Origin: Nitrospira sp.
Lineage (GTDB): Bacteria > Nitrospirota > Nitrospiria > Nitrospirales > Nitrospiraceae
NCBI GenBank assembly: GCA_029194725.1
Contig: JARFXQ010000024.1
Coordinates: forward strand, 1 to 36,544
Direction of reading: 5' to 3'
Length of the DNA stretch: 36,544 nucleotides
Of the stretch, positions 1 through 8,899 are shown one piece after another (position 1 is the stretch's first letter; each line of letters starts with the position of its first letter). A program made the translations under genes and the position numbers. The notes under the pieces are model-generated. The model searched no databases. It saw only the letters and a list, made by a program, of their open reading frames with translations, and was not told the origin of the DNA.

Positions 1-743
<743 letters not shown>

Positions 744-771
744 CGGTTCGGTGCTGATCGCCGAGAGCGAC

Positions 772-1668
772 ATGAACAAACTCATCAAGAAAGCCAATGT
801 ACTGATCGAAGCACTGCCGTACATCCGATCGTTTCGCGGGAAGACGGTGGTCGTCAAGTACGGCGGCCATGCGATGACGGACTTGTCCCTCAAAGAACGG
901 TTCGCCCAAGATGTCGTGCTGCTGAAGTATGTCGGAATCAATCCGGTCATTATCCATGGCGGCGGGCCTCAAATCGATAAGATGCTCGATCGACTCGGCA
1001 TCCAAGCCAAGTTCCGGCACGGCGTCCGAATCACTGATGAAGCCACGATGGAAATCGTGGAAATGGTCCTGGCGGGAAAGATCAACATGGAGATCACCGA
1101 TCTCATTACCCGTCACGGCGGCAGCGCGGTCGGCTTGAGCGGGAAGGACGGGGGATTGATTCTCAGCAAGCCCTTGACGGCCAAGGCCTGGGCGGAAAGC
1201 CTCGATCGCGAGTTGGATGGGGAAGACGGCGAAGGAGACTTCGGGTTGGTGGGCGATGTCGAAAAGGTCGATCCTGGTTTGCTACGCAACCTTCAGGAGG
1301 ACCACTACATCCCGGTGATCGCGCCCATCGGCACGGATCGCGAAGGGAATACCTACAACATCAATGCCGACCTTGTCGCCGGGGCAGTCGCAGGGGCTTT
1401 GCGCGCGGAGAAGCTTCTCATGATGACCGACATCAAAGGGATTCGCGATGCCAACGGACGTCACCTTTCCACTGTGTCTCGAAAGGATGTGCAGCGCATG
1501 ATGAGGAAAGGGACGATCACGGAAGGGATGATCCCGAAAGTGCACGCCTGCCTGGATGCATTGGCCGAAGGGGTTGGGAAAGCCCACATTATCGACGGGC
1601 GCATTCCCCACGCCGTGCTGCTGGAAATCTTCACACACAAAGGGATCGGTACCGAGATTGTGACCTAA
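772..1668 (+). CDS. argB: Acetylglutamate kinase
   Basis: ArgB phosphorylates N-acetyl-L-glutamate with ATP, the second step of arginine synthesis, in the cytosol. The 298-residue product has the amino-acid-kinase fold: VVKYGGHAM at about residues 27-35 (phosphate-binding lysine), IIHGGGPQI at 60-68, SGKDGG, and the C-terminal block ITEGMIPKVHACLDAL. It ends with the usual GIGTEIV. The N-terminal helix (residues 1-20, ALPYIRSF) is the element that arginine-inhibited hexameric enzymes carry, so feedback inhibition by arginine is likely (inference). A small acidic insertion, DGEDGEGD, sits before the GLVGDV strand. The ATG at 772 is chosen because residues before it (GTG at 751) are not part of the family and no Shine-Dalgarno precedes that GTG. 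It follows hslU closely. Confidence 0.96.
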   Translation: MNKLIKKANVLIEALPYIRSFRGKTVVVKYGGHAMTDLSLKERFAQDVVLLKYVGINPVIIHGGGPQIDKMLDRLGIQAKFRHGVRITDEATMEIVEMVLAGKINMEITDLITRHGGSAVGLSGKDGGLILSKPLTAKAWAESLDRELDGEDGEGDFGLVGDVEKVDPGLLRNLQEDHYIPVIAPIGTDREGNTYNINADLVAGAVAGALRAEKLLMMTDIKGIRDANGRHLSTVSRKDVQRMMRKGTITEGMIPKVHACLDALAEGVGKAHIIDGRIPHAVLLEIFTHKGIGTEIVT

Positions 1669-1692
1669 TTCCTCCTTGGCAGAATTGACCAC

Positions 1693-2559
1693 GTGCCCAT
1701 CGAGCGTGACCGTCTCAAACAGGATCTGCATCACCTAGTCGGAAAGCGGCATCCCCTCTCTTCTCCGAGCCGTCTCCAGGAAGCCGAAGCGTATTTGCAC
1801 CAACAGTTGGCTGAGGCAGGTCTTACCGTTGCGAGACCAGCGTTCCAAGCCTTAGGCAGCACCTACCGTAATGTCATCGGCACGGCAATTCCTGACACTG
1901 GACCATTCCAATCCGCACCGCCTCTGATCCTCGCCGCGCACTTCGATACAGTGCCGGAATCCCCCGGCGCCGATGACAACGCCAGCGCGCTCGCGGTGAT
2001 GCTCCAGGTCGCTCGACAGGTCCGAACCAGGAAACTGGCCAGACCGATCCGGTTCATTGCCTTTAACTTGGAAGAAGAGAACTTGCTCGGCAGCGCTGCC
2101 TATACCAAGCTTCTAAGAAAGAATCGCGAAACCATCCACGGAGCGATCGTGTTGGAATGTGTCGGCTATGCAAGCCATCTTGAACACTCACAGAAAATTC
2201 CCCCCGGTGTGCCTATCGCTGTTCCTACGACCGGAAATTTTCTGGCCGTGATCGGTAACGAGCGGTCACAGGCCTTGACAAGCTCCGTCGCCCAGGCCAT
2301 GAAATCGCACCTCCCGATAGTTCCCCTGGTCGTACCGGGCAACGGTGAGCAGCTCCCCGACACGAGACGGAGCGACCACACCTCGTTCTGGGAGCAGGGC
2401 TTTCCCGCCGTCATGCTCACCGATACGGCTAACTTCCGCAATCCCCATTACCATCGATCGACCGACACTCTCGACACCTTGAATCTCGACTTCATCGCCT
2501 CAGTAGCCGATGGGGTCACAGCAGCAGCCATTGCATTGGCCGGTCAACCAGCTGGGTAG
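1693..2559 (+). CDS. M28 family zinc aminopeptidase/peptidase
   Basis: The 288-residue protein carries the M28 dinuclear-zinc pattern. AAHFDTV (His83, Asp85), GADDNAS (Asp95), FNLEEENLLGS (Glu127/Glu128 region) and the late histidine in PHYHRSTDT are all present. Such enzymes remove N-terminal residues from peptides or cleave related amides. No signal peptide is visible, so it should act in the cytosol. The GTG start at 1693 lies 24 bases after argB; the first residues (IERDRLKQDLHHL) look like a normal M28 N-terminal helix. The substrate cannot be told from sequence. The reading frame stays open for another 57 codons after its TAG (see the following entry). Confidence 0.85.
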   Translation: MPIERDRLKQDLHHLVGKRHPLSSPSRLQEAEAYLHQQLAEAGLTVARPAFQALGSTYRNVIGTAIPDTGPFQSAPPLILAAHFDTVPESPGADDNASALAVMLQVARQVRTRKLARPIRFIAFNLEEENLLGSAAYTKLLRKNRETIHGAIVLECVGYASHLEHSQKIPPGVPIAVPTTGNFLAVIGNERSQALTSSVAQAMKSHLPIVPLVVPGNGEQLPDTRRSDHTSFWEQGFPAVMLTDTANFRNPHYHRSTDTLDTLNLDFIASVADGVTAAAIALAGQPAG

Positions 2560-2730
2560 CGATATCGACCGGCTTGGTCCATCCTCAAGCGCCTGGCTGA
2601 AATCGACAAGACCTTGCTCGAACAGGATACCGCCCTGGTCGACCTGTACGAGCAGCTGCAGCCGCCCTTGCAATCACCTCCCGATGGACGCAAGAGACGG
2701 ATCGGCTTCCAGTCGAAGGGAAAGTCGTGA
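2560..2730 (+). other. In-frame open extension behind the M28 peptidase stop, possible gene remnant
   Basis: Directly after the TAG of the M28 gene (2557-2559) the same frame stays open for 56 sense codons and ends at TGA 2728-2730. The sequence looks protein-like: an amphipathic charged helix (LKRLAEIDKTLLEQDTALVD), then a proline patch and a basic tail (KRRIGFQSKGKS). There is no ATG, GTG or TTG at its beginning, so it cannot start by itself. It may be a degraded small gene, a former C-terminal extension cut off by the TAG, or chance. No family is recognised. Confidence 0.3.
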
Positions 2731-3063
2731 GGACGACCAACACAGTCAACTTTCATGATCCTCACCATCATTAGTCTACCGATGCCATTGTCACGTTGAA
2801 CCTGGAACTCATAGCCGCCCTGTCTAGCCCGACGTCATTCGCCCGGGAAAGGATGGTGGAATCGTTATGGAGAAATAGGGCGGGTAACTGCCTTTGCCAT
2901 TCCCATGAAGTTTGGCGCGAGGCAATTCCCGTATCAGGAAGATCATCCTGAGGTCTACCACGACGAAGGTACAGATGAAGTTTTCGATGAGCGATGGAGG
3001 AGATCAACAAACATCCTGCATAGACCATTCATACCAAGAATAGGCCACCCTCGGTCGTATGGG
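2731..3063. other. Gene-poor stretch before tRNA-Leu(UAG)
   Basis: No convincing coding frame, RNA gene or mobile-element end could be seen between the end of the M28-linked open frame and the promoter-like hexamers at 3064. The longest frame (about 85 codons on the minus strand, 2771-3028) has no recognisable motif and no ribosome-binding site. Together with the preceding remnant, about 620 bases lack a sure gene, which contrasts with the tight packing on both sides. Confidence 0.5.
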
Positions 3064-3092
3064 TTGACATTATAGGTGCCCAACGGTACAAC
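3064..3092 (+). promoter_or_regulatory. Sigma70-type promoter candidate for tRNA-Leu(UAG) and possibly tig
   Basis: TTGACA (3064-3069, perfect -35) and TACAAC (3087-3092, four of six to TATAAT) are separated by 17 bases. Transcription would begin near 3099, about 85 bases before the tRNA. A second TATA-like hexamer (TATACG, 3095-3100) is at an unsuitable spacing. Confidence 0.5.
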
Positions 3093-3183
3093 GCTATACG
3101 ACATCTCGTGTTTTTGCAGTGTGGACCATCGAGTATTTTGCTGGCTCTAGATAGAGTGGCAGCTCCGCGACAGCCTCAGCCAT

Positions 3184-3266
3184 GCGAGAGTGGCGGAACT
3201 GGCAGACGCGCGAGACTTAGGATCTCGTGGGCAACCGTGGGGGTTCAAGTCCCCCCTCTCGCACCA
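3184..3266 (+). tRNA. tRNA-Leu (anticodon UAG)
   Basis: The acceptor arm GCGAGAG (3184-3190) pairs with CTCTCGC (3256-3262), followed by discriminator A and an encoded CCA (3264-3266). The anticodon stem CGAGA/TCTCG (3211-3215/3223-3227) encloses loop CTTAGGA, giving anticodon TAG at 3218-3220, which reads CUA/CUG-type leucine codons. The T arm contains GGGGG-TTCAAGT-CCCCC. The long variable arm is as expected for a class II leucine tRNA. The trigger factor gene starts only 38 bases after the CCA. Confidence 0.97.
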
Positions 3267-3304
3267 AACGTACGATCCCCTTTGCAGGGCGCCCAATCTC
3301 GACG

Positions 3305-4621
3305 ATGAAGATGGAAGTAACCGAGTTAGGACCGATGAAACGCGCCTTGAAAATCGAGGTGCCGGCCGATGAGGTGGCACAACAATTTTCACGAGCGTAT
3401 TCAGAACTCAACCGTCAGGTTCAGATTCCAGGGTTTCGACCAGGAAAAGCGCCTTTGAGTATTTTGGAAAAGCGTTATGCTAAGGCAGTAGAAGAAGATG
3501 TCATTCGTAAGCTCGTGCCGGATTTCTATGGTCGGGCCATCAAACAGGCTGGGATCAGTCCGGTAGTGGTGGATATTCCCCCTTTGGATCGGGTCAAAAT
3601 CAAGAAAGACTCCTCCTTTACTTTCACGGCGACAGTCGAAATCAAACCCACGATCGAACTTCGAGACTATAAGTCCCCCAATCCCATTTCTCTTCAGGCT
3701 GATAAACGCACGGTTGCGGAAGAACAGGTAGATCGCGCCATGGAGGTATTGCGTGAACAACAGGCTCGCTTGGATGCGGCCCCACTTGGTACGGTCTTAG
3801 CCGAAGGAGACTATACTATCGTCGATCTCGAAGGATTCCTGGATGGAGCTCCTCTTGAAGGGACAAAAAAAGGAGGCCAGCTGCATAGGGTGGGTTCGAA
3901 GGCCGCGTTGCTGGGGATTGAAATAGATGCTCACCTTATCGGAAGACAGGAAGGGGATGTTGTCGAGATTCCTCAGACCTATCCGGCGAGCCATCCGGAC
4001 CAACGAGTCGCGGGGAAATCCGTCAGTTTCCACCTAGTCATACAGGGAGTCAAGCAGAAGAAACTCCCCGCCCTTGACGATGAATTTGCCAAGGACTGTG
4101 GACCGTACGCCTCGCTTCACGAGTTAAGGGAAAAACTACGTGGTCAAATGGAAAATGCCCTCAAGAAGGATATCGAGGCGTCCTATAAGGACACTCTGCT
4201 CAAACGCCTCATCGACACCCATCATTTCGATGTTCCTGACACACTCGTAGAACGAGAGCTCAGCACGATTGTGCGGCAGAAATTACAAGCACGGCAGCGT
4301 GGCAAAGTCACCGATTCTCTTCCTGCTCCGGAGATGGAAGAATTGAAGGGGATTCGCGAAGAACACCGTGAGGAGGCAAATCGGCGCGTGAAAGCGGGTT
4401 TGATTCTGGAGACCATCGCCGAGAAAGAAGGCTTGTCGGTTAGCCAGGACGATCTGAACAATGAAGTGGCTCGACTCGCCACGGAGCTCAGGGTACCGAT
4501 GACCGATCTCGTGAAAATGATCCAGGCTGGTGGTCAGGACTCCATTGAAGAATTACGCGCGAGGATCTTGGCCGACAAGGCACTGGATGTTGTCTATCGT
4601 CAAGCGGTCATTCAAGGATAA
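3305..4621 (+). CDS. tig: Trigger factor, ribosome-associated chaperone
   Basis: Trigger factor binds the ribosome exit site and protects nascent chains, and it has prolyl isomerase activity. The 438-residue product has the ribosome-binding domain with the signature GFRPGKAP at residues 43-50. An FKBP-like PPIase domain follows at about 160-250 ([13 protein letters not shown], then EIPQTYP). The helical C-terminal domain starts around [13 protein letters not shown]. The start ATG 3305 gives [12 protein letters not shown] 3311 is an alternative, because trigger factors often begin MxVxVE. The frame is open further upstream into the tRNA, but that part is not protein. Order tig-clpP-clpX is the conserved bacterial cluster; clpP follows after 64 bases. 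Confidence 0.97.
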   Translation: MKMEVTELGPMKRALKIEVPADEVAQQFSRAYSELNRQVQIPGFRPGKAPLSILEKRYAKAVEEDVIRKLVPDFYGRAIKQAGISPVVVDIPPLDRVKIKKDSSFTFTATVEIKPTIELRDYKSPNPISLQADKRTVAEEQVDRAMEVLREQQARLDAAPLGTVLAEGDYTIVDLEGFLDGAPLEGTKKGGQLHRVGSKAALLGIEIDAHLIGRQEGDVVEIPQTYPASHPDQRVAGKSVSFHLVIQGVKQKKLPALDDEFAKDCGPYASLHELREKLRGQMENALKKDIEASYKDTLLKRLIDTHHFDVPDTLVERELSTIVRQKLQARQRGKVTDSLPAPEMEELKGIREEHREEANRRVKAGLILETIAEKEGLSVSQDDLNNEVARLATELRVPMTDLVKMIQAGGQDSIEELRARILADKALDVVYRQAVIQG

Positions 4622-4685
4622 ACGCGGGGATCGTCCCACACGGATTGCGGCGGCCGGAAGTTGTCCAGGAAAGGAATTGCGCAAT

Positions 4686-5324
4686 ATGTTGGTTCCGATC
4701 GTAGTCGAGCAAACTAATCGAGGCGAACGAGCCTACGATATCTACTCACGCCTGCTCAAAGATCGCATCATTTTCCTAGGAGCCCCAATCGACGATGTTT
4801 TTGCCAACTTGGTGATTGCGCAGCTTCTCTTTCTTGAAGCGGAAGACCCTGAGAAAGATATCAATCTCTACGTCAATTCGCCTGGAGGTAGCGTGACAGC
4901 GGGGTTAGGCATCTACGATACCATGCAATATGTGAAACCCCCGATCAATACCATCTGCCTCGGTCAGGCCGCCAGTATGGGAGCCCTCCTATTGACCGCC
5001 GGAACAAAAGGCAAGCGGTTTGCGTTGCCCAACGCCCGGGTGATGATCCACCAACCGTTGGGAGGATTCCAAGGACAGGCGACGGAAATTGACATCCATG
5101 CTCGAGAAATACTCAAGATTCGCGAACGCCTCAATGAAATCATGGCTAGACACACGGGACAGCCGATCGAGAAGATTGCGCACGACACGGAACGGGACTA
5201 TTTCATGTCCGGGGAAGAAGCCAAGCGGTATGGTCTCATTGACGAGGTAATTACACGGCCACCCAAATTTATGAAAGTGGTAGATTCCGGCGATGGGGCA
5301 AAGGACGGGATCAAAAGCAAGTAA
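4686..5324 (+). CDS. clpP: ClpP, proteolytic subunit of ATP-dependent Clp protease
   Basis: ClpP is the tetradecameric serine peptidase that works with ClpX (encoded next) in cytosolic protein turnover. The 212-residue product has the catalytic triad Ser97 (GQAASMGA), His122 (MIHQPLGG) and Asp171 (TERDYFMS), the same spacing as in the E. coli mature enzyme. The oligomer-forming handle lies around residues 123-160. The ATG at 4686 has a GGAAAGG-like ribosome-binding site about 10 bases upstream and starts at [10 protein letters not shown], the normal ClpP N-terminus. There is little or no propeptide. The open frame before it overlaps the end of tig and is not coding. clpX starts 13 bases after the stop. 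Confidence 0.97.
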   Translation: MLVPIVVEQTNRGERAYDIYSRLLKDRIIFLGAPIDDVFANLVIAQLLFLEAEDPEKDINLYVNSPGGSVTAGLGIYDTMQYVKPPINTICLGQAASMGALLLTAGTKGKRFALPNARVMIHQPLGGFQGQATEIDIHAREILKIRERLNEIMARHTGQPIEKIAHDTERDYFMSGEEAKRYGLIDEVITRPPKFMKVVDSGDGAKDGIKSK

Positions 5325-5337
5325 CACAGGAGGGTAC

Positions 5338-6594
5338 ATGGCCAAGCAGGAAAAAATGGACCGACACTTGCGATGTTCTTTCTGTGGGAAAAGCCGTGAT
5401 GAGGTGCGAAAACTGATCGCCGGGCCGACTGTGTATATCTGTGATGAATGCGTCAATCTTTGTAATGACATCATTGCGGAGGACTGGGAGGAAGCCAAGG
5501 AAGAAATTTCGTCCAAACTCAGGAAACCGACGGAAATCAAACATCACCTTGATCAGTACGTCATCGGGCAAGAGCGGGCTAAACGCATTCTGTCTGTAGC
5601 CGTGCATAATCATTACAAGCGCATCTCGTCAAAAGAGAAGGGGGTCGATGATATCGAACTCCAGAAGGGCAATATTCTAATGGTCGGCCCAACCGGCACG
5701 GGAAAGACCCTCTTGGCCCAGACCTTGGCCAAGTATCTTGACGTCCCTTTTACCCTCGCTGATGCCACGACGCTGACAGAAGCCGGTTACGTTGGTGAAG
5801 ATGTTGAGAATATCATTCTGAAGCTTTTGCAAGCTGCGGACTACGATGTAGAGAGGGCTGAGCGCGGGATCGTGTATATCGATGAAATCGATAAGATCAG
5901 TCGAAAAAGCGACAGCCCGTCTATCACAAGGGACGTCTCCGGCGAAGGTGTTCAACAAGCCCTGCTGAAGCTGATCGAGGGCACAGTTGCAAATGTTCCT
6001 CCACAAGGAGGGAGAAAACATCCGCATCAAGAGTTTATCCAGGTCAACACCAGCAATATTTTATTCATCTGTGGTGGCGCATTTGTTGGTTTAGAACAAA
6101 TCATCGAACAACGTCTGAATCGGAAAGCGATGGGTTTCGGAGCTGAAATCCGGGGAAGAAGCGATATTCGTTTGGGTGACCTTTTGGCTAAGGTTCAGCC
6201 CGAAGATTTTTTGAAGTACGGCCTCATACCAGAATTCGTGGGACGGTTGCCAGTCGTGGCCACGCTAGAGGAGTTGGATGAACGAGCTTTGATCCGTATC
6301 CTTACCGAACCACGCAATGCCTTGACCAAGCAGTACGAAAAGTTGCTGTCGTTCGAAAAGGTCAAACTCCGATTCACGGAAGGGGCACTGGGGGCGGTAG
6401 CACGAAAGGCCTATGCACAGAGGACCGGTGCCAGAGGTCTTCGGGCAATCCTGGAAGAGGTGATGCTTGACGTCATGTACGATGCTCCCTCTCAGAAAGA
6501 GATTGTCGAGGTGGTGATCACGGAAGATGCGATCTTGGGGAAAAACCAGCCGATACGCATCTTTGAACAGGAAAAGGACGCTAAGACAGCGTAA
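5338..6594 (+). CDS. clpX: ClpX, ATP-binding specificity subunit of Clp protease
   Basis: ClpX unfolds tagged substrates and threads them into ClpP. The 418-residue product contains the N-terminal zinc-binding domain (Cys13, Cys16, Cys35, Cys38), Walker A GPTGTGKT at 117-124, the pore loop GYVGED starting at residue 150, Walker B IDEID at 181-185, and sensor 2 in [11 protein letters not shown]. The ATG at 5338 is preceded by a strong AGGAGG at 5328-5333. All motifs needed for ATP-driven unfolding are intact. It ends the tig-clpP-clpX cluster; about 115 non-coding bases follow before the next promoter-like site. Confidence 0.98.
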   Translation: MAKQEKMDRHLRCSFCGKSRDEVRKLIAGPTVYICDECVNLCNDIIAEDWEEAKEEISSKLRKPTEIKHHLDQYVIGQERAKRILSVAVHNHYKRISSKEKGVDDIELQKGNILMVGPTGTGKTLLAQTLAKYLDVPFTLADATTLTEAGYVGEDVENIILKLLQAADYDVERAERGIVYIDEIDKISRKSDSPSITRDVSGEGVQQALLKLIEGTVANVPPQGGRKHPHQEFIQVNTSNILFICGGAFVGLEQIIEQRLNRKAMGFGAEIRGRSDIRLGDLLAKVQPEDFLKYGLIPEFVGRLPVVATLEELDERALIRILTEPRNALTKQYEKLLSFEKVKLRFTEGALGAVARKAYAQRTGARGLRAILEEVMLDVMYDAPSQKEIVEVVITEDAILGKNQPIRIFEQEKDAKTA

Positions 6595-6709
6595 AAACTG
6601 AAAGTTCCATAAGTACTCGACCTTCACCTATAACTCGTAGGGGCCGAATCGATCGTTTCTCCCTTGCCAGACTGCTCTGCCCTCTCTCGTCTAAACACCT
6701 TGATCTTCC

Positions 6710-6737
6710 TCGACAATCAGAAACCCCGCGCTATACT
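6710..6737 (+). promoter_or_regulatory. Sigma70-type promoter candidate for the tandem PilZ genes
   Basis: TCGACA (6710-6715) and TATACT (6732-6737) each match the consensus at five of six positions and are 16 bases apart. Transcription would start around 6744. The region between clpX and this site shows no gene. Confidence 0.55.
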
Positions 6738-6767
6738 TTCCTCGTGCATCTGTCGGATGGAGGGCTT

Positions 6768-7286
6768 GTGAAGTATCCTGTTTCATCGAGCCTTAGGCAC
6801 AAAGGCAAAGTCCTCGAACTTGACGAGGCACGTGAAGTGGTCGTCCTGTTGGGAGTCAACGGGGATGTCATCGGCAGCCTGTCCTGGGACTTTGTCATTG
6901 ATCAAATCGTTGCCTTCCGTAAGATGTCAATTCAAAAGGAAGACCGGTCGGAGCCTCGCATTTCGCTCACGTTCCGGGTGCGCTACAACAGTCCCGATGG
7001 ACCAAGATTTGAAAGTCGAGCAGGTGGTATTGGTGGCGGTGGCTTGTTCATCGAAAGCCAGACCCCATTTCCTGTAGGGACCAGGCTGGCTATGGAGTTC
7101 TCGCTTGCGGAGAAACCGGAGGAATGGATGCCCGCAACGGGAACCGTCGCCTGGGTCTGTCCGAAAGCTGACCAATATACGTTCAGTCCCGGAATGGGAG
7201 TACGGTTCACTGAGATAGCAGCGGATGTTCGCGATCGAATCCACGAGTTAGTGAAATCGATCCAAAACATGGGTCACGCAGCCTAA
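6768..7286 (+). CDS. PilZ-domain protein (first of a tandem pair)
   Basis: The 172-residue protein has a short N-terminal beta domain (residues 1-55, GKVLELDEAREVVVLLG) and a C-terminal PilZ-like domain of the Myxococcus-type subfamily. RSEPR fits the RxxxR switch of cyclic-di-GMP-binding PilZ domains. The second motif, normally D/NxSxxG, is replaced by GGIGGGGLFIES, so ligand binding is uncertain. The GTG at 6768 is chosen because GGAGGG lies 4-6 bases upstream. Its first residues (KYPVSSSLRHKGK) also align with the start of the downstream paralogue, giving both the same length. A GTG at 6744 would add eight residues. The paralogue at 7336 follows after 49 bases; both probably act as soluble adaptors. 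Confidence 0.8.
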   Translation: MKYPVSSSLRHKGKVLELDEAREVVVLLGVNGDVIGSLSWDFVIDQIVAFRKMSIQKEDRSEPRISLTFRVRYNSPDGPRFESRAGGIGGGGLFIESQTPFPVGTRLAMEFSLAEKPEEWMPATGTVAWVCPKADQYTFSPGMGVRFTEIAADVRDRIHELVKSIQNMGHAA

Positions 7287-7335
7287 TTCCGTTCCTGACT
7301 TAGGCCACGAGAAGAAGGGGGAAAGGGATGGTTCT

Positions 7336-7854
7336 ATGACGTTTCCTGTCGTTTCCACTACCGGGCATCTGGGGAAATCCCTCGTGGTTGATTCTGAGCG
7401 AGAGACAATCAACGTACACGATACCTCGGGCCAGCTTTTGGGCAACATGCCCTGGGGAGCAATTATCGAGCGCGTACTTGTCAGCGGTGAAGATGCCCGA
7501 TTCGCCCATTGTCGTACGCAGCCTCGTGCGCCTCTTGCCCTGAAAGTCCAGTATACGACGCCAGACGGGAAGCAGTTCGACAGTTTAACTGGGGGAATCG
7601 GCGGCGGTGGGCTCTTTATCGAGAGTGGCACCCCACTCAGTCCTGGCACAGAGCTGACGGTCGAATTTGCGCTCCCGGATCGGCCGTGGGACAGGCTGAA
7701 AGCGAAGGCGAAGGTCGCCTGGGTCCGCAATAAGCCGGAGCGATATCTCCTGTTTCCAGGCATGGGCATTCAGTTCGTAGAATTGGATAAGAATGTACAA
7801 GAGGAACTGGTCGGACTGGTTGAGGCCTTGAATCGAAACCGAAACCCCTCATGA
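7336..7854 (+). CDS. PilZ-domain protein (second of a tandem pair)
   Basis: This 172-residue paralogue of the preceding gene has the same layout: N-terminal strand domain with TGHLGKSLVVDSE, then RTQPRAPLALKVQY and GGIGGGGLFIESG, then VAWVRNKPERY and PGMGIQFVEL. The RxxxR switch is kept. The D/NxSxxG motif is again replaced by a glycine-rich turn, so the change is a family trait and not a local mutation. A tandem duplication is the simplest origin. The ATG at 7336 is the only good start; a GGGGGAAAGGG run lies about 10 bases upstream. Possible roles are cyclic-di-GMP-related regulation of surface functions, but nothing in the neighbourhood tells which. Confidence 0.8.
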   Translation: MTFPVVSTTGHLGKSLVVDSERETINVHDTSGQLLGNMPWGAIIERVLVSGEDARFAHCRTQPRAPLALKVQYTTPDGKQFDSLTGGIGGGGLFIESGTPLSPGTELTVEFALPDRPWDRLKAKAKVAWVRNKPERYLLFPGMGIQFVELDKNVQEELVGLVEALNRNRNPS

Positions 7855-7989
7855 GACAAGCCAACTTATTCTGATACTATCTCACGTTCAGACGATCGTT
7901 CTATCGGACAATGGCGACCATTTGGCCGATGTCGGTCCCCCAAGAATCGAAGCAGGTAAGCTGCTTTCGCTGGGACGGATGAGTGAAAA

Positions 7990-8790
7990 TCACGCAGATT
8001 TTTCGGGATCCTCTTGCACCTGCGGTAGATCTTTAGCCGCTTCGATGGATTGCTGGATTTCTTTCTTGGCCGCGTCCATTTCGGCCTGAATCGTACCTAT
8101 CTGAGGATCGATACTATTGCGAACATCAGTCACGGCTTGCCGGTACGTTCGCACGACCTCTCCGAGGCCTTCACCGAGATGCTGCAGGTCATCGGCCGAT
8201 ACTCCAGCCACTGATGGTGCCTGTTTAGCTTTAAGTGCAGCTTGTTGTGTTTGCACGCGGGCGACCGCATCCTTGTTGATGATGGCTGAAGGACGTTTGG
8301 GGGGCACTTTCGTTTGAGAACCAGCCGGCAAAGGTGGGTATGAAGCGTGAGCCCTTGGAGGTGGAGCAGCAGCCCGTTCTTCCATCGATAGGACCTGGTT
8401 TGAGGCAGACGTCGACGCTTGATTTGGGGAAGGCGCCGATGTTTGCGAAACCTGAAGGCTTGTGTTGTACAACAAGGATGCGGTGGTGCCGGGTGTCAGT
8501 TCCGGCCCAGCGACATAGGGAGCTGGTGGCTTGGACGTTGCGCGTGATGATCCTGTGCTCTGAGGTGATGCCGCTGCGATGTTTGTTGGAGTTTGAGTCG
8601 CTTGTGGTTGCCCGGCTACTTGTTGGTCCTGGCCTGAGACGGATTGAGGGCCTTCGTTGACTTCTTTTCGAAACCCTTTCAATGCCTTGCCGACACCTTC
8701 GCCGATCTGTGGCAGACGGCCCGCTCCGAAAATGATCAGGACGATGAGCAGAATAATAATGAGTTCCGAGAAACCCATTGTACCGAACAT
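7990..8790 (-). CDS. TatA/TatB-like Sec-independent translocase protein with long Pro/Ala-rich tail
   Basis: The first 45 residues are a textbook TatA/B module: MGFSEL, one membrane helix (about residues 8-22), the hinge FGAGRLPQIG and an amphipathic helix (GVGKALKGFRKEV). Tat pores export folded proteins across the inner membrane. The 266-residue length is far above the usual 60-100 of TatA and above most TatB proteins. The extra part is a low-complexity Gln/Ser/Pro/Ala linker and then a charged helical region (about 175-260, DLQHLGEGLGEVVRTYRQAV) that may form a coiled coil. The ATG at 8790 follows GAGGG by five bases; a GTG two codons upstream is less well placed. No tatC is visible in the window. 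It faces the PilZ genes tail to tail. Confidence 0.85.
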   Translation of the reverse strand: MFGTMGFSELIIILLIVLIIFGAGRLPQIGEGVGKALKGFRKEVNEGPQSVSGQDQQVAGQPQATQTPTNIAAASPQSTGSSRATSKPPAPYVAGPELTPGTTASLLYNTSLQVSQTSAPSPNQASTSASNQVLSMEERAAAPPPRAHASYPPLPAGSQTKVPPKRPSAIINKDAVARVQTQQAALKAKQAPSVAGVSADDLQHLGEGLGEVVRTYRQAVTDVRNSIDPQIGTIQAEMDAAKKEIQQSIEAAKDLPQVQEDPEKSA

Positions 8791-8899
8791 GTACACCCTC
8801 GATTGTGATGAGGGAAATACCCTTGCTGGATAAGTGAATCTAGCCGCCTCTTAGATATGCTGTCAAGGAAGGGCCAGAGCAAACTGTGAGAAATGAGGG

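Noticed and set aside
2771..3028. Minus-strand frame of 85 codons in the gene-poor stretch
   Set aside because: No motif, no ribosome-binding site and no good start; not supported as a gene.
3184..3266. tRNA-Leu(UAG) as integration site of a mobile element
   Set aside because: No integrase gene and no repeated tRNA 3' end were seen; the downstream neighbour is the conserved tig cluster.
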